This document shows positions 17,607-24,575 of a stretch of DNA of 64,000 bases, piece by piece. Location of the stretch: the NCBI GenBank assembly GCA_947473305.1, contig CANJCB010000004.1, positions 62,001 to 126,000 on the forward strand, read 5' to 3'. The notes beneath the pieces were generated by a model, which was not told the DNA's origin, did no database searches, and saw nothing but the letters and a program-made list of their open reading frames with translations. The position numbers were made by a program, and so were the translations under genes. Numbering within the stretch: the first letter of the stretch is position 1; each line of letters starts with the position of its first letter. This DNA is from Rhodospirillales bacterium (lineage in GTDB: Bacteria; Pseudomonadota; Alphaproteobacteria; ATCC43930; CGMCC-115725).

Positions 17607-18005
17607 ATGCGGTTCATCGCAATAGCCTTATTGGCGCTCATGGTCGCCGGATGTCGTGGCCAACCTATTTACAACGTCACCAATCATCCCATTCCCAGCG
17701 CCGCTCAGGCTTTCCCGCTACCGAGAATCGAAGCCTTGATCATCGAAGCGGGACAGTCCCGCGGTTGGAAATTCGACCGCCGGGAGGCGGGACATTTGAT
17801 CGCGACCGAAACCGAGCCGAAATACTCGGCGACCGTCGATATTTACTTCGATCAGAAGAATTTTCGCATCATGCATAAATCCACGATTGGCCTGAAGGAA
17901 CGCGCCGATGGCACAATCCACAGCCATTACAATATGTGGATTCTCAATCTCGAGCGCGACATAGAGGTTCGATTGACCAATGCCACGCTTGCGCCGAGTT
18001 CTTGA
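17607..18005 (+). CDS. Small putative lipoprotein of unknown function
   Basis: A 132-residue protein whose N-terminus is a lipoprotein signal: charged MR, a hydrophobic stretch, then the lipobox VAGC with Cys16 as lipidation site. The mature part has no domain I recognise; it is rich in beta-type patterns (TVDIYFDQKNFRIMHKS). AGGGG lies 6-7 nt before ATG 17607. It is divergent from the MmgE/PrpD operon and convergent with the methyltransferase gene, with only 7 nt between the two 3' ends. Base composition here is less GC-rich than in flanking operons. It looks like a real gene because of its ribosome site, lipobox and codon pattern, but no function can be assigned. Confidence 0.75.
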   Translation: MRFIAIALLALMVAGCRGQPIYNVTNHPIPSAAQAFPLPRIEALIIEAGQSRGWKFDRREAGHLIATETEPKYSATVDIYFDQKNFRIMHKSTIGLKERADGTIHSHYNMWILNLERDIEVRLTNATLAPSS

Positions 18006-18012
18006 TCCAGTC

Positions 18013-18732
18013 CTATCGGCGACTTGCGACCAGGTTGATCAGGGTCTCTTCGCGTTGAAGGGGCGGCTTTATTCCAAGCAGCCATTCCGGGAGGCCGAAG
18101 TCCGCCCGGCTCCACCAGAGGTAGGGATAGGATATCGCTTCCGGATCGACCTCGAAGCCGGCCTTGTCCAGCATCGCCAGATACTCGGCCGCGGATCTTT
18201 GCACATCCATGTCGTGGCGGAACAACAGCCGAATAACCCAGGAATGAATATATTTCCGGGTGGATTCGGCAAGCAGCAGCAAGCCCCCAGGTTTTAAGAC
18301 GCGATTGAATTCACCAAGCGCGCCTTCCTGATCCACGAGGTGATGCAGCGTCTGATGGCAGAATATCATGTCGACCGTTCCACTCGGAATCGGCAGCGAC
18401 GACGCGTTGCTTTTCCTGAGATCCACTGAAATATTGTTTTTGGAAGCTAATATATTTGACGCTTCGAGCAGCTTTTCATCCGTATCGATGCCGATCATCT
18501 TTTCCGGGGAAAATCTGTCACTCAGATATTTGAACGACTGCCCCCAACCGCAGCCGACATCGACGATTACAGGATAAGAAGGCTTGCGGTCTTTTATCAG
18601 CCTCTCAAGATCGACGATCGCCCGCTTCAAGACATGGATGGACCAGGTTTCCGTTCCCAGGAACCAGACCCCGAAAGACGATTCCGGGACGACATCGGGA
18701 ATGCTCCGCGTCTCGCTCGCAGTCGTCACCAC
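18013..18732 (-). CDS. Class I SAM-dependent methyltransferase
   Basis: A 239-residue Rossmann-fold methyltransferase. Motif I is VIVDVGCGWGQSF (SAM glycine-rich loop), motif II IGIDTDEK, motif IV VDMIFCHQTLHH, and post-motif VLKPGGLLLLAE is typical. The start is GTG 18732. Between about 18420 and 18500 the gene is notably AT-rich (ATATTG, GCTAATATATTTG) compared with its surroundings, which suggests a history of transfer. It stands alone, convergent with the lipoprotein gene and separated from the alpha/beta hydrolase by 50 nt. The methyl acceptor is unknown; nothing nearby points to a particular pathway. Confidence 0.88.
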   Translation of the reverse strand: MVTTASETRSIPDVVPESSFGVWFLGTETWSIHVLKRAIVDLERLIKDRKPSYPVIVDVGCGWGQSFKYLSDRFSPEKMIGIDTDEKLLEASNILASKNNISVDLRKSNASSLPIPSGTVDMIFCHQTLHHLVDQEGALGEFNRVLKPGGLLLLAESTRKYIHSWVIRLLFRHDMDVQRSAAEYLAMLDKAGFEVDPEAISYPYLWWSRADFGLPEWLLGIKPPLQREETLINLVASRR

Positions 18733-18782
18733 CGGCTAGGCCCTCTCGAGGATGGAGCGTTCAATATAACGCGGCCGGGCAT

Positions 18783-19559
18783 TTAAGTACTTGCGATAAA
18801 ATCCGATATTGCCGCCAGGACCTTCTCCCGCTGATCGAAATGCGGAGAATGGCGGCAGTCATCGAGAAGGAGGCGCGTGACTTGCGCTCCCGTCATCCCC
18901 TTCTCGATCGCGTCGATCTGCTCGATCCCGGCATATTCGTCCTGCCGCCCCTGGATCAGCAGCGTCGGCGCACCGATGCGGGGAAGCCCATCCTCTATGT
19001 TCCAATCGCGGAAAGCCGGCGACAGCCAGACATCGGCCCAGCCGAAAAAAGTGCGCTCCGGATCGTGGTGATAGGCCGCCATCCGGTTCCCGAGATCGCC
19101 GCTGCGGAAGGTCTCGACGATACCGCGGATGCCCTCCAGGTTCGACTCCTCCACGAAGACATGCGGCGCCATCAAAACAAGCCTGCGGGGTTCTCCCAAC
19201 CCACTGCCCGCATAGATAATCGCGATGGTCGCGCCGTCGCTGTGGCCGACTAGGATCGGATCCTCGACATTGAAGGCTTCCAATAATTCAGGCAAAGCCT
19301 CGGTCGCCTCCCGGTGGAGGTAGTCGGTCTGGCGAGGGCCGTCCAGCACCTCTGATTTGCCGTAGCCGTAGCGCGACCAGGCCAATACCGCGAGCCCGGT
19401 TCGCTCCGCCAGCGCCTGCGGGAAATCGCGCCAGAGGCCGATTGACCCCAACCCCTCGTGCAGCAGCACCAAGGTCGGCCCTCCCGCCGTCCGGGGCGCG
19501 ATCCAGAGCACTTCCACGGAACGGTCGGCAAGGGTGACGTTGAGGCGCAATTCGCTCAT
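18783..19559 (-). CDS. Alpha/beta hydrolase
   Basis: A 258-residue alpha/beta-hydrolase-fold enzyme. The nucleophile elbow is GHSDGA, the oxyanion region LLHEGLGSIGLW, the acid lies near QGRQDEYAG, and the catalytic His is in CRHSPHFDQ. ATG 19559 overlaps the stop codon of the TetR gene in an ATGA arrangement; the frame is open to 19760, but that extension is only a shadow of the TetR gene. It is very likely co-expressed with, and controlled by, that regulator. Closest family resemblance is to esterases and enol-lactone or C-C-bond hydrolases of catabolic pathways. The substrate is not known. Confidence 0.9.
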   Translation of the reverse strand: MSELRLNVTLADRSVEVLWIAPRTAGGPTLVLLHEGLGSIGLWRDFPQALAERTGLAVLAWSRYGYGKSEVLDGPRQTDYLHREATEALPELLEAFNVEDPILVGHSDGATIAIIYAGSGLGEPRRLVLMAPHVFVEESNLEGIRGIVETFRSGDLGNRMAAYHHDPERTFFGWADVWLSPAFRDWNIEDGLPRIGAPTLLIQGRQDEYAGIEQIDAIEKGMTGAQVTRLLLDDCRHSPHFDQREKVLAAISDFIAST

Positions 19560-20215
19560 CGAGCCGCCTGTCCGCCCAACCCATGGACGAAGGTCAGAAT
19601 GCCGGTCCTGACGATCCGGTCGAGCGATGCCCCGTAACGCCAATTGGGATCCGAAATCGAGAGATAGGTCGCCCCCAGCCACATGCTCCACAAGGTAGCC
19701 GCCGTTTCCCCGCTGTCCCGCGAACCGATCTCGCCTCGTTCTATCGCGTCCCGGATGCATTCCTCCACCACCCCCATGGCCGAGGCGAAGATATCCTCGA
19801 CCCTCTGCGCCACATCGGGGGGCAGTTTGGTGCCGCGACCCGGGTAATAGAAGAAGGACAGGGTTTTGTAATATTCTGAATTCTCGCGGAAATACCGCAG
19901 GTATTCCTCGCCCAGCAGCAGAAGATTGTCCTGCACGCTGCGGGTCTTGTCATAGGCGGCCCGCAAGGCGTCGACCAGGACCTGGAGGTCGGTCAGCAGG
20001 ACGCCCTCATAGATTTCCGCCTTGGTGCGGAAATAGAGATAGACGGCCGCTTTCGACAGGCCCGCCATGTCGGCGATCCCCTCGACCGTGACCTCGCTAT
20101 AGGGTTTGGCCACGAAAGCGGCCTTGGCGGCTTTCAGGATCGCCCCGCGCCGGCGCTCGACACGCTGCTCTCGCCTTGCGGCCTTTGCCGGATCCATCAG
20201 AGCTTCGATCGCCAA
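19556..20215 (-). CDS. TetR/AcrR family transcriptional regulator
   Basis: A 219-residue regulator. The N-terminal helix-turn-helix (about residues 22-70) includes SEVTVEGIADMAGLSKAAVYLYFRTKAEIY, and the rest is a helical ligand-binding domain with SMWLGATYLS near the C-terminus. It is the first gene of a two-gene unit with the alpha/beta hydrolase (4 bp overlap). A perfect 8-bp inverted repeat lies 12 nt upstream of its start codon and is probably its own operator, so autorepression is likely. The divergent spermidine-type SBP/enoyl-CoA hydratase genes start 122 nt away and may share control. The ligand is unknown; an acyl-CoA is a reasonable guess given those neighbours. Confidence 0.92.
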   Translation of the reverse strand: MAIEALMDPAKAARREQRVERRRGAILKAAKAAFVAKPYSEVTVEGIADMAGLSKAAVYLYFRTKAEIYEGVLLTDLQVLVDALRAAYDKTRSVQDNLLLLGEEYLRYFRENSEYYKTLSFFYYPGRGTKLPPDVAQRVEDIFASAMGVVEECIRDAIERGEIGSRDSGETAATLWSMWLGATYLSISDPNWRYGASLDRIVRTGILTFVHGLGGQAAR

Positions 20216-20227
20216 TTCCTCCTCGCA

Positions 20228-20248
20228 GGCTCTATATCCGATAGAGCC
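20228..20248. promoter_or_regulatory. Probable TetR operator: 8-bp perfect inverted repeat
   Basis: GGCTCTAT and ATAGAGCC are exact complements separated by ATCCG. The site lies between the TetR gene (start at 20215) and the divergent SBP gene (start at 20338), the usual place for a TetR-type operator. Size and symmetry suit a TetR dimer. A second smaller inverted repeat (ACAATC-G-GATTGT, 20309-20321) lies just before the SBP ribosome site. Confidence 0.6.
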
Positions 20249-20337
20249 TCCATCGGCACCCTCAAAAAATTAGACAGATTTCTCAATTCGACTAGGATAC
20301 AAGCAGAAACAATCGGATTGTAGGAAGGGGGGACCTC

Positions 20338-21405
20338 ATGGACCAGATCAACAAGCGCCCAACCCGGCGCAGTGTGCTGAAGGGCGCGGCCGCGCTGACC
20401 GGCGCGATGGCGGCGCCTGCCGTGCTGAATGCGGCAATGGCCCAGGAAAAGACCGTCTATCTCCAGACCTATGGCGGTGTCTACACGGCCGCCGAGGAAG
20501 CGGCCTATATCAAGCCCTTCACCGCGGCGACCGGGATCGCCGTAAAGACCGTGACGCCCTGGTCCTATGCGAAGCTCAAGGCTGAGGTGCAAGCCAAGGT
20601 CTATGACTTCGACATCTCGACCATGAACCCTGGCGAAATCTACCAAGCGCGGGAAGAAGGGCTTCTGGAGCCCATCGACTGGACCGTCGTCGACCGCAGC
20701 AAGATCCCGCCGCATATGATCCTGCACGATGTGGCGATCGGCTCCATCGTGCTGTCAACCAATCTTTGCTACCGCAAGGACAAGTTCCCCAATGGCGGCC
20801 CCCGCACCTGGGCCGATTTCTGGGATGTGAAGAAATTCCCCGGACCGCGCGGCATGTTCGACCGTTCCTGGACCTCGCTGGAATTCGCGCTGCTCGCGGA
20901 CGGCGTGCCGATGGACAAGCTCTTCCCGCTGGACCTCGACCGTGCCTTCAAGAAGCTCGACGAGATCAAGCCTCATATCAAGGTGTGGTGGAACCAGGGT
21001 AGCCAGTCCCAGCAGTTGATCAAGGACAGCGAGGTCATCATGACCCCGCTCTGGAACGCCCGCGCTCAGGAACTGATCGACCAGGGCGTGCCGATCGAGA
21101 TGGTCTGGGAGGGTGCCGAGGATCACACCACCTTCTGGTATGTGGCCAAGGGCACGCCGCGCGCAAAGGATGCCTGGCGCTTCGCCGCCTTCGCCGTGGA
21201 ACCGAAGCAACTCGGCGAGATGGGCAACCGCACGCTCTACGGCCCCCAGGACACCCGGGCGCTGGAATTCGTGAAGCCCGAACTCAAGCAAGCCATGCCG
21301 ACGCTGCCCGAACATTGGAAGGTCGGCTTCCTGCCGGATTACGACTGGCTTGGGCCTCGCCTGCCGGCGCTCAAGGAGCGTTGGACCCAGTGGCTCGCGA
21401 GCTGA
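20338..21405 (+). CDS. ABC transporter substrate-binding protein, spermidine/putrescine (PotD-like) type, Tat-exported
   Basis: A 355-residue periplasmic binding protein of the extracellular solute-binding family that includes PotD and iron-binding proteins. The N-terminus holds a twin-arginine signal, TRRSVLKG, with cleavage expected near residue 35 (AMA|QEK). The block TYGGVYTAAEEAAYIKPF starts the mature domain. AGGAAGGGGG precedes ATG 20338. No permease or ATPase is beside it; the only spermidine-type set in the window is at 27933-30759, which has its own likely partner at 31993. The next gene, an enoyl-CoA hydratase, starts 1 nt after its stop, so ligand uptake and beta-oxidation-like chemistry seem coupled. 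The ligand may be a carboxylate and need not be a polyamine. Confidence 0.9.
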   Translation: MDQINKRPTRRSVLKGAAALTGAMAAPAVLNAAMAQEKTVYLQTYGGVYTAAEEAAYIKPFTAATGIAVKTVTPWSYAKLKAEVQAKVYDFDISTMNPGEIYQAREEGLLEPIDWTVVDRSKIPPHMILHDVAIGSIVLSTNLCYRKDKFPNGGPRTWADFWDVKKFPGPRGMFDRSWTSLEFALLADGVPMDKLFPLDLDRAFKKLDEIKPHIKVWWNQGSQSQQLIKDSEVIMTPLWNARAQELIDQGVPIEMVWEGAEDHTTFWYVAKGTPRAKDAWRFAAFAVEPKQLGEMGNRTLYGPQDTRALEFVKPELKQAMPTLPEHWKVGFLPDYDWLGPRLPALKERWTQWLAS

Positions 21406-21406
21406 C

Positions 21407-22222
21407 GTGAGCGAGGTCGTCCTCTACGAGACCGACGGAAAGGTCGGTCTCGTCACCTTGAACCGGCCGGACAAGCTCAACGCGATCAGCCCCGAGCTAC
21501 GCGAAGCGCTGACCGCCACCCTCGCCCGCGCGGACGAGGACGCGACCACCAGTGTCGTCGTTTTGCGCGCCGAGGGGCGCAGCTTCTGTGCCGGCTTCGA
21601 CCTGGGCGGAGGCGGCGCCAATAAGGACGATTGGCGCTACGATCCCTTGAAGTGGCATCCCTACTTGAAGATGTGCCTCGACTTCGAGATGACGCCTTGG
21701 TTCATGCGCAAGCCCGTGGTCGCCTCGGTCCAGGGTTATGCCCTGGGCGGCGGCTGCGAGCTGACGCTGTTCTGCGACATGACCATCGCCGCCGACAATG
21801 CGAAGTTCGGCGAGCCGGAGACCCGACTGTCCTCGGCGGGACCGGGGCTCATCCTGCCCTGGCTCATCGGCTACAAGAAAGCGCGCGAGCTGCTTTATAT
21901 GGGCGACATGGTTTCCGCCCAGGAAGCCCTGGACCTCGGCATGATCAATCGGGTCGTGCCGACGGCGGAACTCAAGGACAAGACCCTCGCCTTCGCTCAT
22001 CGCCTCGCGCTGATCGCGCCCGAAGCTCTCGCCCAGACGAAGCTCGCGATCAATCGGGGCGCCAATGCGGCAGGCTTCCGCAACGCCATGCAGGCCTGTC
22101 TCGACACGCTGGCCCCGCTCTATGCCGCGCGGACCGAGATGCGCACGAAAATGCAGGAAATGACCAAGGAGAAGGGCTTCGGCGCGGCGCTCAAGTGGCG
22201 CAACGCGCAATTCGAAGACTGA
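21407..22222 (+). CDS. Enoyl-CoA hydratase/isomerase family protein
   Basis: About 271 residues of crotonase fold from GTG 21407, which directly follows the SBP stop codon. The first oxyanion-hole segment is FCAGFDLGG and the second is GYALGGGCEL; NRPDKLNAIS at the N-terminus is typical. Crotonases hydrate, isomerise or hydrolyse acyl-CoA thioesters through an enolate. The frame extends upstream to 21350 only as overlap with the SBP gene. It is 60 nt before a second crotonase gene whose start lies behind a hairpin. Together with the SBP upstream this suggests breakdown of an imported acid as its CoA ester; no ligase is in this gene run. Confidence 0.9.
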   Translation: MSEVVLYETDGKVGLVTLNRPDKLNAISPELREALTATLARADEDATTSVVVLRAEGRSFCAGFDLGGGGANKDDWRYDPLKWHPYLKMCLDFEMTPWFMRKPVVASVQGYALGGGCELTLFCDMTIAADNAKFGEPETRLSSAGPGLILPWLIGYKKARELLYMGDMVSAQEALDLGMINRVVPTAELKDKTLAFAHRLALIAPEALAQTKLAINRGANAAGFRNAMQACLDTLAPLYAARTEMRTKMQEMTKEKGFGAALKWRNAQFED

Positions 22223-22250
22223 TCGCCCGCCATCCGAAGAGGTATAGGAT

Positions 22251-22282
22251 GCCGTCTCCCGCATGAAGCACATGGAGACGGC
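22251..22282 (+). promoter_or_regulatory. Hairpin enclosing the ribosome-binding site of the second enoyl-CoA hydratase
   Basis: GCCGTCTCC (22251-22259) pairs perfectly with GGAGACGGC (22274-22282), which abuts ATG 22283. The Shine-Dalgarno GGAG is within the 3' arm, so folding would hide it. Inside the loop CATG occurs twice and could extend the pairing. This suggests translational control of the second crotonase relative to the first, or co-translational opening. It is inferred from sequence only. Confidence 0.55.
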
Positions 22283-23086
22283 ATGAGTACCGACGGCGTG
22301 ACCGCTGAACCCTTGATCCTCTTCGAGACCGATGCGAATGGGGTCGCCACCCTCACGCTCAACCGGCCCGCCAAATACAACGCCTTCACCCAGGAAATGG
22401 TGATCCAATGGGCCGAGGCGCTCGACCGCGCCGGGGAGGACCCGAATGTTCGGGCCATCATCGTCACAGGCGCCGGCAAGGCCTTCTGCTCCGGCGGTGA
22501 TGTCGGCAACATGGCCAAGCGCACCGAAGAGGATGCGCTCCAGCGCAAGGACTATCTCTACCGCTATGTCCACCGGGTCGCCTTCGCCATGGAGCGGCTC
22601 GACAAGCCGGTGATCGCAGCGATCAACGGCGCGGCGCGCGGCGCCGGCCTCGACATGGCGCTGATGTGCGACATCCGTTACATGGCGCAATCGGCAACCG
22701 TGGCCGAAAGCTATATCAACATGGGCTTCATCTCGGGCGACGGCGGGGCATGGTACCTGCCCCGGCTTATCGGCATCGATCAGGCGCTGGAGCTTTTCTG
22801 GACGGGCCGCGTGGTCGGCGCGGAAGAGGCCAAGGCCATGGGCCTCGTGACCCGGATAGTCCCGGACGAAGACCTTATGCCGGCGGCGCGGGAACTCGCT
22901 ACCAAGATCGCGAGCCAGCCGACCGCCGCAGTCAGGATGTTCAAGCGGGCGGTCTACCAGGGAATGACCACCTCGCTTCACGCCCATCTCGACCTCGTCT
23001 CGTCCCATATGTCCGTGCTGCGCGACAGCCCCGAGCACAAGGAACGGGTGCGCGCCTTCCTGGAACGGCCGAGAAAGAGCAAATAA
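22283..23086 (+). CDS. Enoyl-CoA hydratase/isomerase family protein
   Basis: A 267-residue crotonase, clearly different from the one just upstream. FCSGGDVGNM and INGAARGAGLDM form the oxyanion hole, and the MGFISGDGG block is the active-site loop region. ATG 22283 is preceded by GGAGACGGC inside a hairpin. Two crotonases in succession suggest two steps, for example hydration followed by isomerisation, or hydrolysis of a hydroxyacyl-CoA. A third partner such as a hydroxyacyl-CoA dehydrogenase or thiolase is not nearby. The gene ends 85 nt before the first recognisable codon for the MFS transporter, which is probably in the same transcript. Confidence 0.9.
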   Translation: MSTDGVTAEPLILFETDANGVATLTLNRPAKYNAFTQEMVIQWAEALDRAGEDPNVRAIIVTGAGKAFCSGGDVGNMAKRTEEDALQRKDYLYRYVHRVAFAMERLDKPVIAAINGAARGAGLDMALMCDIRYMAQSATVAESYINMGFISGDGGAWYLPRLIGIDQALELFWTGRVVGAEEAKAMGLVTRIVPDEDLMPAARELATKIASQPTAAVRMFKRAVYQGMTTSLHAHLDLVSSHMSVLRDSPEHKERVRAFLERPRKSK

Positions 23087-23171
23087 GTCGCGGGGACGCG
23101 GCCCCTTTCTTCCCCGTATAAAACTCACACGTACAAAACTGGTCCTCGCTCTTCCGCTGGAAAGTCGCAGC

Positions 23172-24575
23172 CTGCGCGCCGTCCCGAAAACGCTCATCCC
23201 TTTTATCGTCGGCTCGGCGCTCTTCATGCAGCAGCTCGATTCGACGGTGATCGCCAACGCGCTGCCCGCGATCTCCCAATCCATCGGGGCGGATGCGGTG
23301 ACGCTCGACCTTGCCATCACCTCCTATCTGTTGTCGGTCGCGATCTTCATCCCGATCAGCGGCTGGGTGGCCGACAAATACGGCGCGCGGAACATTTTCC
23401 GCATCGCCATCGCGGTTTTCACCCTGAGCTCGATCCTCTGCGGTTTCGCCGATTCCCTGGCAACCCTTGTGGCGGGCCGAATCCTCCAGGGGATGGGCGG
23501 CGCGATGATGGTGCCGGTCGGCCGGCTCGTGATCCTGAAGACCGTGCCGAAGTCGGAACTGGTGCGGGCCATGGTCTATCTCACCACGCCCGCGATCATC
23601 GCGCCGGTGCTGGGACCGCCCATCGGCGGATATATCGTGACCTATGGGTCCTGGCGCTGGATCTTCTTCATGAACGCGCCCATCGGGCTCATCGGCATCC
23701 TGCTGGTAACCCTCTTCATGGAAGAGGTCCGCGAACACGACGCGGGACGGCCGGATCTCATCGGCTTCATGCTGACCGGCATCGGGCTTGCCGGCCTCGT
23801 CTTCGGTTTCGAGACCATGGGGCGGGGCATGATCCCGCTCACGGCCGTGCTGGGACTTCTCGCGGGTGGCAGCATCGCCATGACGCTCTATTGGTTCCAC
23901 GCCAAGCGGGTGGCCCAGCCGATCATCGATTTCCGCCTGTTCCAGCACAAAACCTTTTTCGCCGCCGTCTTCGGGGGGAACCTCTGCCGCTTCGGGCAAG
24001 GCAGCCTGCCCTTCCTGCTCGCGATGATGCTGCAACTCGGGTTCGGTTATTCCGCCTTCGTCTCAGGGCTGCTGACCTTCAGCAGCGCGGCCGGCGCCAT
24101 GTGCATGAAATTTTCCGTGGGTCCGATCATCCGGCGCTTCGGCTTCCGGGCCGTGCTGGTCTACGATACGGTGATCATCTCGCTCTTCTTCATCGTCTAT
24201 GCGCTCATTACCGAAACGACGCCCTATTGGGCGATCATGCTGGTGCTGCTGGTCGGCGGGTTCTTCCGGTCGCTTCAGTTCACCAGCCTGGCGTCATTGA
24301 CCTATGCCGACATTCCCACGCCGATGATGAGCCGCGCCACCAGCCTCGCCAGCATGGGGCAGCAGCTGGCGCAGAGCATCGGGGTCGGGCTCACCGCCTC
24401 GATCGTCCATCTGAGCCTGATCTGGCGCGGCGGCGAAACGGTGTCCGCCGAGGACGTGCGCCCGGCCTTCGTCGCCCTCTGTTTCTGCACCCTCGCGGGG
24501 CTCTACTTCTTCAAGTCGATGGACCCGCGCGCCGGCGAAGAATTGAGCGGCAGGGGCAAGATCAAGGCTTCCTGA
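23172..24575 (+). CDS. MFS transporter, DHA2 (EmrB/QacA-like) type, non-canonical start
   Basis: A multi-helix membrane exporter with the DHA2 hallmarks LDSTVIANALPAIS in helix 1, GWVADKYGARNIF as motif A and APVLGPPIGG as motif C. The first ATG is 23226, but it falls inside helix 1: the same frame encodes TLIPFIVGSALF just upstream, as homologues would have. No ATG, GTG or TTG exists in this frame back to a stop inside the crotonase gene. CTG 23172, with GGAAAG 7 nt before it, is the best candidate start and gives 467 residues. The stop codon TGA abuts the stop of the convergent SBP gene (TGATCA). Substrate unknown; probably drug or metabolite:H+ export. Confidence 0.8.
   Translation: MRAVPKTLIPFIVGSALFMQQLDSTVIANALPAISQSIGADAVTLDLAITSYLLSVAIFIPISGWVADKYGARNIFRIAIAVFTLSSILCGFADSLATLVAGRILQGMGGAMMVPVGRLVILKTVPKSELVRAMVYLTTPAIIAPVLGPPIGGYIVTYGSWRWIFFMNAPIGLIGILLVTLFMEEVREHDAGRPDLIGFMLTGIGLAGLVFGFETMGRGMIPLTAVLGLLAGGSIAMTLYWFHAKRVAQPIIDFRLFQHKTFFAAVFGGNLCRFGQGSLPFLLAMMLQLGFGYSAFVSGLLTFSSAAGAMCMKFSVGPIIRRFGFRAVLVYDTVIISLFFIVYALITETTPYWAIMLVLLVGGFFRSLQFTSLASLTYADIPTPMMSRATSLASMGQQLAQSIGVGLTASIVHLSLIWRGGETVSAEDVRPAFVALCFCTLAGLYFFKSMDPRAGEELSGRGKIKAS

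Noticed and set aside
19560-19760. 67-residue N-terminal extension of the alpha/beta hydrolase
   Set aside because: It lies wholly inside the TetR gene; ATG 19559 in the ATGA overlap gives the normal family N-terminus.
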